DNA of 64,000 nt from Corynebacterium sp. 21KM1197 (GCF_033783015.1 NZ_CP123907.1:2170001-2234000); one strand, 5' to 3'. Positions 15,702-24,797 are shown, numbered from the stretch's first letter. A program made the numbers and translations. Notes: generated from the letters alone by a model not told the origin.

Positions 15702-15707
15702 ATCCTA
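15702..15707 (-). promoter_or_regulatory. -10 box of leaderless J-like gene
   Basis: On the minus strand TAGGAT is followed by 7 nt and the ATG at 15694, without a ribosome binding site. Confidence 0.5.
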
Positions 15708-15739
15708 ACAGTGCCGCCGCAACCCCAGGAGCCGCAGGA

Positions 15740-17467
15740 CTAACTGCACTTGACGATGGGCTGCGGGTCATAGACCGTGGTGGTTTCCTCCCGGCTGATC
15801 TCCGCGCCGGAGAGGCTCTTGATGATGCGGGTATCCGAGGTGGTAAAGCCCGGTGCGCCGCCCGAGGGGGAACACTTATCCCCGGAGAGGTTGAGCGTCT
15901 GCGGGGAGGTCTGGGCCCAACGGCCGCCATTGACGGATTCCACGTTCACGGTCTTGACTCCCATGAGCTTCACGGTGACGTTGCCGCCGCCCACGGAGGT
16001 ATCAATGCGCACGGGGTGATCGGAATCGTTGCGGAATTGCAGGTCAATCGCCCCCTCGTACACCGTGGCCTCGCGTCCGGCGGGGTACCGGGAGATGTAA
16101 TAACTGTGCGGGGTGTGAGCCACGTCCGTCATGCCCGCAAAGTACGCGGCGTTGTACAGGGTGGTGGCAAACTGCGAGATGCCGCCGCCCACGGCCTCAT
16201 CGGCGTGGCCATTGAGGATAATGCCGCTTTCCACGTAGCCCTGGGCCTTGCCCCTGGGGCCGGTATAACCGTTGAGGGAGAAGGTCTCTCCCGGAGGAAT
16301 GAGCGCGCCATTGACGGCCTGGGCCACCAGCGCGATGTTCTTGCCGGAGGCGTCGGAGTACCCGCCCGTGCTGAACTCGCCCACCACGTCATCAAAGGTG
16401 GCGGCCTCGGCCTGAGCGGTGGTGAAGGTGGCGGGCTCGTCGATGTACACCGCGTCGAATTGGCGCGGCTGGGTGCCCACGATGCGCTCTCGCAACTGAT
16501 GGGCACTCTTTTCCCAGTCGATGGTCACGCCGTCCACGTGCGGGGTCACCTGCTTGGAACCACCGCTGAAGGAGATCTGCGCGTTGCTGCGCGTGCGCTC
16601 CGTGCTCGCCAGGCCCTGGGCCAGCATGGCCTGGGCGGCCTCCAGATTGACGTCGGTGCGCAGCGCGCCCTGATCGGGGGCAAAGGTCACCACCTCGCCC
16701 ATGCGCTCCACGGGAATTACTCCCTTGATCCCGTCGCGCCCCTGGGCCACCACGGGTGCGGAGACTGCCCGGGCGGCGTCGCCCTCGGCGGCGGCGCGCA
16801 CGGCATCGTCCCGAATATCCGGCTCCACCACCGTGGTATCTATCTCAATGCCCTTGGGGTTGAGCCACTCGGAGGTCACGCGCTCGCGCAACTCCTCCCG
16901 GTTGATCTTCTGACCATTGATGGCGGGCTCGGCCACCACCTTTCCCGCCTCAATGCGCACCGCGCCGTTGCGCGGATCGCGGGAAAGATCATTGCGCACG
17001 CGCTCCAGGGTGGAGGTGAAGACGGAATCCTCCGCGCGGCTCACGATGTCCACCTCATAGGAATCGAAGAACCCCCGCACTCGGGTGATGGGGTTGAGCG
17101 ATTGCGCCCCGGCGGCGTCCACCGTGGCCGCCCAGTCCGGGCTCACGCCGGAATCGGCGGGAATGAATTGCGTGTTCAACTCGCCCGCACGCACCGCCAC
17201 GGGCTTCACGGACACCTGCCCCAGCTCCGCGTCGAGCTTGGCGGCGGCGTCCTTCTTGGCCAGCCCGCCGATCTGCACTCCCCCCACGGCAGCGCCCCTG
17301 GGCACGGTGTTCTTGGACATCACCACGTCTGCCGCATAGGCCAGGATCGTCAAGGCCAGTAGTCCCAGAATCACCCAGAGGGTGATCTTCAGGCCGCGCC
17401 GACTACCACGCTGGTCAGTAGACTCATTCACGGTGTTTAGCGTAACCACCCGGCCACGGAAAATCAC
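15740..17467 (-). CDS. VanW family protein, membrane-anchored
   Basis: A 575-residue extracytoplasmic protein with one N-terminal membrane helix (KITLWVILGLLALTILAYAADVV). Residues 55-320 hold two peptidoglycan-binding-4/YoaR-like repeats. The VanW domain spans about 350-510 (FSTGGYSDASGKNIALVAQAVNGALIPPGETFSLNGYTG, GGGISQFATTLYNAAYFAGM, HSYYISRYPAGREATVY). VanW proteins occur with glycopeptide-resistance clusters and in ordinary envelopes, and their biochemical role is not settled. No van genes are present here. The start is uncertain: GTG at 17467 lacks a ribosome binding site, and a GTG at VNESTDQRG about 12 codons in would keep the helix. The C-terminus has a conserved cysteine pair. Confidence 0.85.
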   Translation of the reverse strand: MIFRGRVVTLNTVNESTDQRGSRRGLKITLWVILGLLALTILAYAADVVMSKNTVPRGAAVGGVQIGGLAKKDAAAKLDAELGQVSVKPVAVRAGELNTQFIPADSGVSPDWAATVDAAGAQSLNPITRVRGFFDSYEVDIVSRAEDSVFTSTLERVRNDLSRDPRNGAVRIEAGKVVAEPAINGQKINREELRERVTSEWLNPKGIEIDTTVVEPDIRDDAVRAAAEGDAARAVSAPVVAQGRDGIKGVIPVERMGEVVTFAPDQGALRTDVNLEAAQAMLAQGLASTERTRSNAQISFSGGSKQVTPHVDGVTIDWEKSAHQLRERIVGTQPRQFDAVYIDEPATFTTAQAEAATFDDVVGEFSTGGYSDASGKNIALVAQAVNGALIPPGETFSLNGYTGPRGKAQGYVESGIILNGHADEAVGGGISQFATTLYNAAYFAGMTDVAHTPHSYYISRYPAGREATVYEGAIDLQFRNDSDHPVRIDTSVGGGNVTVKLMGVKTVNVESVNGGRWAQTSPQTLNLSGDKCSPSGGAPGFTTSDTRIIKSLSGAEISREETTTVYDPQPIVKCS

Positions 17468-17533
17468 ATTTTTCTCAGGCTGCTTTCTGCGACCTCGCGG
17501 GGCGACGACGCTCCCGCTGGGAGCGGGAGAGAA

Positions 17534-18685
17534 TCAGGACTGAGGGACGGCCGCCGAGGCCCGCAGGCGATCCTCCGACAACCGACCATCCTCCACGGCG
17601 GCCGCCACCTTATCTATGGCCTCCTCCACGGCCTCTCCCGAGGACCACAACGCGCGATCCGCCCCGGCCACGATGGCCGCCACCACGGCGTCGGCAGTAG
17701 ACATGCGATCCGTAATGGCCTTCATTCCGGAGAGGTCATCGGTATAAATGGTGCCCCCAAAGGGGGTGCCGTGGGGGTACGCGCCACTGCGCAGCAACTC
17801 ATACACGTTGGGATCAATGCTCGCCGGGGTATCGCCCGCGCTCAGGCCCGGCACCACCAGGTGCCCCACCATCACCCCGGCCCCCTCGGAGCTCGAGAGC
17901 GCCGGGCCATAGGCGCTGAGATCGAGGTTGCCCAGTTCTTCGATCGGCGGGGTCACCGCCGCCCCCTTGTGCGTATCGCCGCTGGCCGCACCGTGCCCGG
18001 GGAAGTGCTTAAACACCGGCTTCACTCCCGCGGCATGCAGGCCGCGTGCAAAGGCGGCCGCATACTCGGCGGCGCGCTGCGGCTCCGTGGCAAAGGAGCG
18101 ATCACCGATCACCTCCAGGTGTGCGCTATCCACGTCCAACACCGGGGCAAAGTCAATGGTGATGCCGTGCTCGCGCAGGCTCTGGCCCAGGCGATGCGCC
18201 AGGGCCTCGGTCTCCTGCGGGCTGAGGGTATCGGCCATCTCGCGTGGGGAGGGAAAATCCCCCAGCACCGAGGAATGACGCTGCACGCGGCCACCCTCAA
18301 AATCAATGGACACGCTGAAATCGCGCCCCACGGCCTCCCGCAGCGCCGCGATGTCCCGGCCCGGTTCCGTCAGAATCCCCGGATCGGCCCAGCTAGTGAT
18401 GAAAATGCCGCCCACGCCCTGCTGCAACTTGGCCAGCGCGTCATCATAATCCTTCACCCCCACCACCATCAGCGAGGCCGCCAGGGTACGGCGTTCCTCC
18501 GGCGTCATGCTTATCGACGCCTCCGTCACCGGGTCGGGGGTGGTGGTCGTGGTGGTTGCGGCGGGCACGGAGGAGGGTGTGCTCGGTACAGATGGGGGCG
18601 TGGGAGTTTCCTCCGCGCTCACGCACCCCACCAACATGGCGGCACTCAGCGCCACGGCCACCGAGCCATTCCTGAATAAACGCAT
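17534..18685 (-). CDS. lpqI: GH3 beta-N-acetylglucosaminidase lipoprotein (LpqI/NagZ-like)
   Basis: A 383-residue lipoprotein with the signal MRLFRNGSVAVALSAAMLVGC, whose lipobox ends LVGC. A Thr/Pro-rich linker (about 22-55) precedes a family 3 glycoside hydrolase domain. Motifs are SIDFEGGRVQRHSS, DFAPVLDVD, KHFPGHGAASGDTHKGA (the NagZ catalytic loop) and YTDDLSGMKAI. It is expected to release N-acetylglucosamine from muropeptide fragments at the cell surface, as shown for M. tuberculosis LpqI (Rv0237). The ATG at 18685 is chosen for its GGAGA site 3 nt upstream; ATG 18715 would destroy the signal peptide. Rv0237 also lies near aftD in M. tuberculosis, matching the order here. Confidence 0.88.
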   Translation of the reverse strand: MRLFRNGSVAVALSAAMLVGCVSAEETPTPPSVPSTPSSVPAATTTTTTPDPVTEASISMTPEERRTLAASLMVVGVKDYDDALAKLQQGVGGIFITSWADPGILTEPGRDIAALREAVGRDFSVSIDFEGGRVQRHSSVLGDFPSPREMADTLSPQETEALAHRLGQSLREHGITIDFAPVLDVDSAHLEVIGDRSFATEPQRAAEYAAAFARGLHAAGVKPVFKHFPGHGAASGDTHKGAAVTPPIEELGNLDLSAYGPALSSSEGAGVMVGHLVVPGLSAGDTPASIDPNVYELLRSGAYPHGTPFGGTIYTDDLSGMKAITDRMSTADAVVAAIVAGADRALWSSGEAVEEAIDKVAAAVEDGRLSEDRLRASAAVPQS

Positions 18686-18817
18686 TCTTCTCCTCAACGT
18701 GTTCTGCCCACCCACGTTATCGGATACTCATTCTGGGCCGTACCCCGGCTCTCAAAGGTCCGCTGCGGCCGCTATGAGGCAGGGTGTGGACAAAAGCGCT
18801 GAGGCCGCTGAGGCCGC

Positions 18818-19075
18818 TTAGCGCAGGAGGCCGGGCGGAAGAATCGCGGAGGCCCCCAAGAACTCAATGCCGATCACCCGGCCCTCGGCGTCTATATCTA
18901 CGACTATCTCCCCCGCCAACGAATCGGCGGTGATGCCCCAGATCTGGGTTTCTGAGAACACCTGCGAGGCCGTGGGAGGAGTGAGGGTGAGGGAGGCGGC
19001 GTCCGCTTCGGGATCGTACTCCCAGCGGAACTGCTCCAACCTATTTACCGCTGTGTTGTCGTCATCATTGTCCAT
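18818..19075 (-). CDS. DUF2283 family small protein
   Basis: An 85-residue acidic protein. The pattern WEYDPEADAASLTL, followed by IVVDIDAEGRVIGIEFLGAS, is the DUF2283 signature (Y-D-x-E-D-x-L ... D-x-D-x-x-G-x-V-x-G-I-E). Function is unknown. The ATG at 19075 is preferred to longer upstream reading because the region above is a repeat-bearing promoter. TAGGAA about 7 nt upstream could give a leaderless transcript. It diverges from the DUF2613-aftD operon across the 61-bp-period repeats. Confidence 0.7.
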   Translation of the reverse strand: MDNDDDNTAVNRLEQFRWEYDPEADAASLTLTPPTASQVFSETQIWGITADSLAGEIVVDIDAEGRVIGIEFLGASAILPPGLLR

Positions 19076-19103
19076 GAGGCCATTCCTAGCGGACTTTTCC
19101 TTG

Positions 19104-19245
19104 CCACTGTGTGGCGCATGTGATTCTCCCCAGCCACCAAGCCCCAGGTAGGGACCTTTCCCTACCACTGTGTGACAGGAGTGACTCCCACCAGTCACAG
19201 AGCACACCGCTCGCACTCTTTCCCACCACTATGTGGCGCAAGTGA
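19104..19245 (+). repeat. Three 20-bp direct repeats with exact 61-bp period
   Basis: Copies at 19104-19123, 19165-19184 and 19226-19245 follow CCACTRTGTGRCRSRWGTGA, each preceded by a pyrimidine-rich TTTCC block. Start-to-start spacing is 61 bp both times, close to six helical turns, so the sites face the same side of the DNA. They fill the divergent promoter between the DUF2283 gene and the DUF2613-aftD operon. Confidence 0.75.
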
Positions 19246-19262
19246 AACGCACCCCCACCTGC

Positions 19263-19268
19263 TAGGCT
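19263..19268 (+). promoter_or_regulatory. -10 box of leaderless DUF2613-aftD operon
   Basis: TAGGCT, with an upstream TG (extended -10), is followed by 8 nt and the ATG at 19277. No ribosome binding site fits. Confidence 0.5.
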
Positions 19269-19276
19269 GTGTCCTC

Positions 19277-19474
19277 ATGGCACAACCAACCGATTCCCTC
19301 CCCCGGCGCACCCTGGGCCCCGCCGTGGCCAGCGTGGTGGTGGGCATTGCCCTGGGAGTGATCACCATTCTTGGTATTTCCTCCCTGAGCCAGCAAAACG
19401 CGGTTCCCGCCGGCGGCGCGCCCAGCGCGGAAGATTCCCTCCTCGGCGGCCCGGAGTATGGCTCTCGCACCTAG
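19277..19474 (+). CDS. DUF2613 small membrane protein upstream of AftD
   Basis: A 65-residue protein with one N-terminal membrane helix (about 14-36, LGPAVASVVVGIALGVITILGISSL) and a short polar tail, the form of DUF2613 (Rv0236A in M. tuberculosis). It overlaps aftD by 17 nt, so translation is coupled. The fixed pairing with aftD in Corynebacteriales suggests an accessory or stabilising subunit for the arabinosyltransferase (inference). Confidence 0.85.
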   Translation: MAQPTDSLPRRTLGPAVASVVVGIALGVITILGISSLSQQNAVPAGGAPSAEDSLLGGPEYGSRT

Positions 19475-22400
19475 CCCGAATCAGGGCCTGGACCGGGTAC
19501 GCGCCCGCCGCACGCCCCAAACCTGGAGCCACGCCTGGGGTTGGTGCCTACTAGCCACGGTGGTATTCATCCAGCCGTGGGCCCGGGTGGCGGCCGATAC
19601 CAAGCATGACCTCACGGCAAACCCGTGGGGCTTTTTGCGTGGGGCCCTGCACGCCTACACGGATATTTTTCCCCTGGGCCAGCTCCAGAATCAGGCCTAC
19701 GGCTATCTCTTTCCCCAGGGGTTGTTCTTTGCGCTGGCGGAGCCGCTGCCGGATTGGTTGGCGCAGCGGTGTTGGTGGTTGATCGTCCTGGGGGTGGGGT
19801 TTTCCGGCGCCCTGGTGCTGCTGCGCAGGCTCGGCCTGGGCACGCCGTGGAGCCGGTGGGGCGCGGCGCTGCTTTTTGCGCTCAGCCCTCGGGCATTGAG
19901 CACGCTCACGGCCATTTCCTCGGAGACCTGGCCGGTGATGCTGGCCCCGTGGGTGGCGGCGGCCTTTGTGGGGGTGCTCGATCGGCGCGCGGTGGCCGCC
20001 GGGGTGATTCCGGTGGCAGCGATGGGCGCGGTCAATGCCACCGCCACCCTGGCCGCCTGCCTGCCCGCCGGGTTGATTCTGGCCTGGCGGTGCCTGCGCC
20101 GCGAGCCGCGCGCGGGCCGGGTCTTGGCGTGGTGGCTGGTGGGCTGCGCCCTGGTGAGCCTGTGGTGGATCGTTCCCCTGGTGGTGTTGGGGCGGTATGC
20201 CCCGCCGTTTACGGAGTTCATCGAGTCCGCGTTTGTGACCACCCGCTGGCTCAATCCGGCGGAGATTCTGCGCGGCACCACCAGTTGGGCGCCCTTTGCC
20301 AGTTCGGAGCGCGTGGCAGGAAGTCTCCTGGTCACCGAGCCGATCTTTGTGCTGGCCACCCTGGCGGTGGCGGCGCTGGGGCTCATCGGCTTAAGCCGCA
20401 CCCCGCACCGGGGCTTGTGGCTGGGCATGTTGTTGTGCGGCGTGGCCATCATGGGCGCGGGCTGGCAGGTGGCCGCCCCCCTGGCCGGTCAGTATCACGG
20501 TTTTCTCGATGGCATTGGTGCCGCGCTGCGCAACCTGCACAAGTTCGATCCCCTGGTGCGGTTGCCGCTGGTAGTGGGCCTGGCCGCGCTGGGGCCCCTG
20601 GTCACCCGCCGCAGCGGGGCCCTGGTGCTGGTGGCGCTGGTGGCGTCGATAAGCATGGCCCCGGCGTGGAGCGCACGCCTGCTGCCGCAGGGGACGTTTA
20701 CCGAGGTACCACGGGAGTGGCGCGAGGCTGCGGAGTTTGTGAACGCCCACGCCGCGCAGACCCGCACATTGATCCTCCCGGAGGCCTCCTTTGCCCGGCA
20801 GGAGTGGGGCTGGACGCGCGACGAGCCCGCGCAGCCGCTGCTCACCGTGCCCTGGGCGGTGCGCGACGCGATTCCGCTGGTCGATCCCGAGGCGATTCGC
20901 GGCCTGGACGGCCTGCTCGCGGTGCTGCACGATGATCCCCTGGCCGCCCGCGCCGCCCTGCACCGCATGGGGATCGGCGCGCTGTTGGTACGCCACGACC
21001 TCGACACCAGCGCGCATAGCACCGAGATCACCGTGCCGGAGGACCTAGGCGAGGTACACCGATTCGGGGAGATCGAGGTGGTGCTGCTACCCGAGCAGCC
21101 GGATATGCGCGTGGTATCCGGCGAGCCCGTGCGGGTGGCCGGGGGTGGGGAATCCCTGGCGCTGCTGGATTCCCTGGGCACCGCCGCCTCCTATGAACTG
21201 GTGCCGGAGCACGCCCAGGTGGTCACCGATACCCCCGCTCTGATCGCCCGCAATTACGGCACCCTCCACGGGGCGCAGTCCGCACCCCTGGCCAGCCCGG
21301 AGGAGGGTGCGGACGTGCACAATCGGCTGCCCGATTATCCCAGCGCCGGGCCGCTGACCTCCGTGACCGAGCACGGCGGGCGAGTGCGGGCTTCCTCCTC
21401 AGCCGCCGACGCCTCCAGCTTCGGCGGCGCTGACCCGACGCGCTCCATCACCGCTGCCGTGGACGGCAATAAGGACACCGCCTGGCACCCGGCCCCCGGC
21501 CCGGCGCGCGGCCAGTGGTTAGAGATCACCCCGGAGCGCCCGATCACGGAGGCCACCATCACCACCACGGAGGACGCCACCCTCTCCGTGAACTCCCAGG
21601 AGATAGAGGCCCCGGCCCGCACTCCCGTGACGCTGCGCTGGGATACCCCCGTGGAACACTTGCGCCTCACGCTGGATACCCCCACGGGGATAGCGGAGGT
21701 GGAAACCCCCGAGCAGCCGGTGGAGCGCGTGGTCACCGTGCCGGATACCTCCCCAGACGTGCAGCAGTTTGTGTTCCAGCGGCTCCTGGTGGATACCGGC
21801 GTGCTGATCCGCGAGTTCACCGCGCCCCGGGACATGCGCGTGCGCCTGGAGGCCCCCACGGAGCAGCCCGTGCTTATCGACGCCACCGAGTATCACCCCG
21901 GCGAGGTCATCGACCTCAAGGCGGGCGCACACCGCCTGCGCACCTCCCAGATATGGGTGCGGTTGAGCGCCGGGGATCTCCCCTCCCCCACCAGCCAGGA
22001 CGTCCACGGTTCCGTGGCCCCGGTTGAGGAGAAACGCCTGCTGGTGACCAACCGCGCCGCCAATCCCGGCCTGCGCGCCAGCGTGGGCGGTACCTCGCTG
22101 AGCCCCCGCGCGGTGGAGGCCGGGGTGCAGGCCTTTGTGCTGCCCGCCGGGGTGGGCGGCAAGATCCAGATGAGTTTTGCCGGGGAGCGTCCCTACCGCT
22201 GGGGGCTGGCCGGGGGATTGGTGCTCGCGGCACTGACCGTGCTGGGTTCCACGCTGCTCCTGGTGCGGCGCGGCGGGCCCCCGGTGCTGACCTGGCAGCG
22301 GGATTCTCAGGGCGCGGGGCTGTGGCTGCCCTGCGCGGCTGTGGCCACCCTGGTGGGTGGGCTCCCCGGGCTGGGCGTGGTGGCGGCCTCCTGGCTGGTG

Positions 22401-22649
22401 CTGCGGTGGAGCACCTGGCGCGCGGGGTGGTTGATCGCCGCCACCATGAGCATCGCGGGGGCGTGGCTGGCGCGCGCCCCCTGGCCGAGCGCTTCTTATG
22501 CGGGCGATTCCCTCTTCTTAGGGCTGTGCGTACTCGCGGCCCTGGGGGTGGCGTGCGCGCCACCACCGCGTGATCGCGCGGCTCGCGGGCCTTTCCACCA
22601 GCTCATAGCTCGCCGCCGCCACCGCCGTGCTGAGCACCAACACCGTTAG
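19458..22649 (+). CDS. aftD: Alpha-(1->3)-arabinofuranosyltransferase AftD
   Basis: A 1063-residue GT-C glycosyltransferase that adds arabinofuranose from decaprenyl-phosphoryl-arabinose to arabinogalactan and lipoarabinomannan on the outer face of the membrane. About 10-11 helices fill residues 30-410. The first extracytoplasmic loop carries DTKHDL near D47, the GT-C catalytic acid position also seen in mycobacterial AftD. Residues 420-920 form an extracytoplasmic part with carbohydrate-binding (F5/8 C-like) modules, and three or four helices follow (about 925-1045). It overlaps the DUF2613 gene by 17 nt. The last about 44 codons lie antisense to the acyltransferase gene and are Arg/His-rich (ARRRHRRAEHQHR), apparently read-through into that gene's complement. 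It is shorter than the roughly 1400-residue mycobacterial AftD. Confidence 0.9.
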   Translation: MALAPSPNQGLDRVRARRTPQTWSHAWGWCLLATVVFIQPWARVAADTKHDLTANPWGFLRGALHAYTDIFPLGQLQNQAYGYLFPQGLFFALAEPLPDWLAQRCWWLIVLGVGFSGALVLLRRLGLGTPWSRWGAALLFALSPRALSTLTAISSETWPVMLAPWVAAAFVGVLDRRAVAAGVIPVAAMGAVNATATLAACLPAGLILAWRCLRREPRAGRVLAWWLVGCALVSLWWIVPLVVLGRYAPPFTEFIESAFVTTRWLNPAEILRGTTSWAPFASSERVAGSLLVTEPIFVLATLAVAALGLIGLSRTPHRGLWLGMLLCGVAIMGAGWQVAAPLAGQYHGFLDGIGAALRNLHKFDPLVRLPLVVGLAALGPLVTRRSGALVLVALVASISMAPAWSARLLPQGTFTEVPREWREAAEFVNAHAAQTRTLILPEASFARQEWGWTRDEPAQPLLTVPWAVRDAIPLVDPEAIRGLDGLLAVLHDDPLAARAALHRMGIGALLVRHDLDTSAHSTEITVPEDLGEVHRFGEIEVVLLPEQPDMRVVSGEPVRVAGGGESLALLDSLGTAASYELVPEHAQVVTDTPALIARNYGTLHGAQSAPLASPEEGADVHNRLPDYPSAGPLTSVTEHGGRVRASSSAADASSFGGADPTRSITAAVDGNKDTAWHPAPGPARGQWLEITPERPITEATITTTEDATLSVNSQEIEAPARTPVTLRWDTPVEHLRLTLDTPTGIAEVETPEQPVERVVTVPDTSPDVQQFVFQRLLVDTGVLIREFTAPRDMRVRLEAPTEQPVLIDATEYHPGEVIDLKAGAHRLRTSQIWVRLSAGDLPSPTSQDVHGSVAPVEEKRLLVTNRAANPGLRASVGGTSLSPRAVEAGVQAFVLPAGVGGKIQMSFAGERPYRWGLAGGLVLAALTVLGSTLLLVRRGGPPVLTWQRDSQGAGLWLPCAAVATLVGGLPGLGVVAASWLVLRWSTWRAGWLIAATMSIAGAWLARAPWPSASYAGDSLFLGLCVLAALGVACAPPPRDRAARGPFHQLIARRRHRRAEHQHR

Positions 22650-23735
22650 GGTCACCACCACGATGTGCGCCGGGTGGCCGCTAAATAGCGGAATACCCAG
22701 CAGCGGGAACACCACGGCCAGCACCGCCACGTGCCAGAGGAATACCGAATAGGACCAGCGCCCCAGCGTGCGGGCGGTGGGACGGGCCAGCAGATCGCGG
22801 GGGCTGGGGGCCAAAGCGTAGGGCCACACCACCGCCAGGGCAAAGGCGGCCCCGGCGAGGATACGCAGGGTGAACTGCGCGGGGTTGGGGTGGGTGAGCC
22901 CCAGAGGGCCAAACCACTCCTGGCCCGCCGCCCAGGCGATCCCCAGGGCCAGGGAGCACCATAACCACCGCTGGCGCAGCAACCTGAGCGGCCAAGACTC
23001 GCTGCCTAGTCGGTGGGGGCGGCGCGCCAGGGGCTCGATTTCTGCGGCAAGCAGCCCCACCGCAAACCAGCTGACGTAGGCCGGGGGCCAGATCTGCATG
23101 TTGGGCCAACCATTGGCCGGGGTGGCCGCCACCACCGGCAGCCACGCCCACCCCAGGCTCAACAGAGCCCCCGCCGCGATGAACGCCACGCGGGCCCTGC
23201 GGGAGGCAAGACTGCCCACCGTGAGCGCCAGCAGAGGCAGAAGCAGGTAAAAGGCAACCTCAATGCACAGCGACCACATGTGGGTGAGGCCCCCCACCAA
23301 CCCCTGCGGAATGTAGATCTGAGTGAGGGTAAATTGCGCGAGCGCCGCAGCGGGGCGGGTACCAAAGGCCTCGGGGAGAAAGAGCAACACCGCCGCCACG
23401 CAGACGGCATAGGCGGGCATGATGCGGGCGAAGCGGTGAAGGTAATAGGTGCCAAAGCGCTGGTCCGTGCGGTGCCGCCGCCACAGCACAAAGGCGGAAA
23501 GCGCAAAGAACACGGCCACGAAGAAGTCAAAGCGCGCCGCGATGGCCCCCAGGGTGGTGGCGGGATCGAGGCCCGTTTGAAAGGCCACGTGGGTGAGCAC
23601 CACGCCATAGGCCGCCACGGCACGCAGCCCCTCCAGGGAGGGAACAAAGCCGGTTGCGTAGGATGATTGCGATACCCGTCGGGCCTCGGCCTCCCCGGCT
23701 GCCCTGGCTTTCGGCGGCGTCGTCACCGCTCCCAC
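22518..23735 (-). CDS. Acyltransferase 3 (OafA/YrhL-type) membrane protein
   Basis: A membrane O-acyltransferase of about 405 residues that would move an acyl group from the cytoplasmic pool to an extracytoplasmic glycan or lipid. LEGLRAVAAYGVVLTHV near the N-terminus (with the R and H motifs), FFVAVFFALSAFVLWRRH, RFARIMPAY and HMWSLCIEVAFYLLLPLL are family hallmarks, with about ten helices. The start is uncertain: GTG at 23735 or 23726. It is divergent from the DUF3068 gene and converges on aftD with a 132-nt antisense overlap. Position matches Rv0228 of M. tuberculosis. The acceptor may be arabinogalactan or a lipid precursor (inference). Confidence 0.82.
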   Translation of the reverse strand: MGAVTTPPKARAAGEAEARRVSQSSYATGFVPSLEGLRAVAAYGVVLTHVAFQTGLDPATTLGAIAARFDFFVAVFFALSAFVLWRRHRTDQRFGTYYLHRFARIMPAYAVCVAAVLLFLPEAFGTRPAAALAQFTLTQIYIPQGLVGGLTHMWSLCIEVAFYLLLPLLALTVGSLASRRARVAFIAAGALLSLGWAWLPVVAATPANGWPNMQIWPPAYVSWFAVGLLAAEIEPLARRPHRLGSESWPLRLLRQRWLWCSLALGIAWAAGQEWFGPLGLTHPNPAQFTLRILAGAAFALAVVWPYALAPSPRDLLARPTARTLGRWSYSVFLWHVAVLAVVFPLLGIPLFSGHPAHIVVVTLTVLVLSTAVAAASYELVERPASRAITRWWRARHPQGREYAQP

Positions 23736-23753
23736 CCTAGTGGAAGGATCATC

Positions 23754-24797
23754 GTGACTGGTACCCGCAGGTGGTTGATCGCCCTGGTAGTCGCGGCTGC
23801 CCTGCTCACCCTCAGCGGTGACGTGATCCCGCGCGCCATCCTCAGTTCCATGAAGAAGCTCGACGTGAACACCACCACCTCCGTGAGCACCAACCCCACC
23901 ACCGCGCACCTGCTCGATGTTCAGGCGTGGCAGCGCCGAGGCCCCGGCGATTGCCAGGAACTACGCTGCTATCGCACCACCGCGCAGCTCACGGAAACCA
24001 CGGAGATCGGCGTGCTGCCTACGGAGGATAAAAAGGAGGCGCTGCTCCAGGCGCGTACCTCCCTTGGGGAGGCGCGGTGGGAGGACTCCGTGCGGGTGAC
24101 CCGCCACTCCTCCTTTCCGGTGCTAGAGGATAACGGCGCCCTGCGCATGGAGGGCACGGTGGCGGGCGCGCTCACCGGCGGCGAGACCGGGGAGTTCACC
24201 CGCGAGGGGCTGCAATATCGGTTCCCCTCCACCACGGAGCAGAAGTCCTACCCCTACTTTGATTCCTGGAGCCTGCGCTCCGCCCCCATTGATTACGTGG
24301 ATAAGACGCAGCACTACTTCCTCTTCCAGCAGGGCGTATCCCCCGTTCCCCTGGGCCCGGATTCCCCCACCCTGGCGCACGCGGAGCCGGTATCCGGCCC
24401 GGCCCACGCCTTTTATTCCCCCGAGGAACTCGCCACCCTGGGGCTGCGAGCCACGGACACCACCACGCTCACGCCCTTTTATGCAGCCAGCCGCACGCTC
24501 ACGGTGGAACCGGCCTCCGGGGAGATCGTGAACAAGCGCGAGCACCGGGTGGTGGTGCTCGCCGCCAGCGAGGAGGAGGCCCGGCAGGCTGCCGCCGAGG
24601 AACCGGCCGGGCGGGTGCTCTATCGCGCGGACACCACCTGGGACGAGGCCACCGTCACCGCCCGCAGCGACGCCGCCAATCGCGTGGTGGATACCCAGCA
24701 GCGCATGGCCGTGGTGGCCTGGGTATCCAAGGCCCTGCGCTTTGTGGTGATCCTGGCGGCCATTGCGCTCGTGGTGCGGTACCGCCGTGCGCGCTAA
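23754..24797 (+). CDS. DUF3068 (PorA-family) membrane-anchored protein
   Basis: A 347-residue protein with an N-terminal helix (RWLIALVVAAALLTL), a long extracytoplasmic domain and a C-terminal helix (VVILAAIALVV). The pattern SWSLRSAPIDYVDKTQHYFLFQQGVSPVPLGP and the later RTLTVEPASGEIVNKREHRVV segment are typical of DUF3068. The annotation 'porin PorA family' used for this domain is not evidence of porin function. The GTG at 23754 follows AAGGAT at good spacing. It overlaps the next gene by 11 nt. The order DUF3068, membrane protein, GT4 matches Rv0227c, Rv0226c and Rv0225. Confidence 0.82.
   Translation: MTGTRRWLIALVVAAALLTLSGDVIPRAILSSMKKLDVNTTTSVSTNPTTAHLLDVQAWQRRGPGDCQELRCYRTTAQLTETTEIGVLPTEDKKEALLQARTSLGEARWEDSVRVTRHSSFPVLEDNGALRMEGTVAGALTGGETGEFTREGLQYRFPSTTEQKSYPYFDSWSLRSAPIDYVDKTQHYFLFQQGVSPVPLGPDSPTLAHAEPVSGPAHAFYSPEELATLGLRATDTTTLTPFYAASRTLTVEPASGEIVNKREHRVVVLAASEEEARQAAAEEPAGRVLYRADTTWDEATVTARSDAANRVVDTQQRMAVVAWVSKALRFVVILAAIALVVRYRRAR

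Noticed and set aside
15740..17467. Glycopeptide-resistance locus because of VanW
   Set aside because: No vanHAX, vanR/S or D-Ala-D-Lac genes are near. VanW-domain proteins also occur in ordinary actinobacterial envelopes.
23754..24797. Porin function for the DUF3068 protein
   Set aside because: The family name mentions PorA, but the protein has N- and C-terminal membrane anchors and a large soluble domain, unlike the 45-residue C. glutamicum porin.
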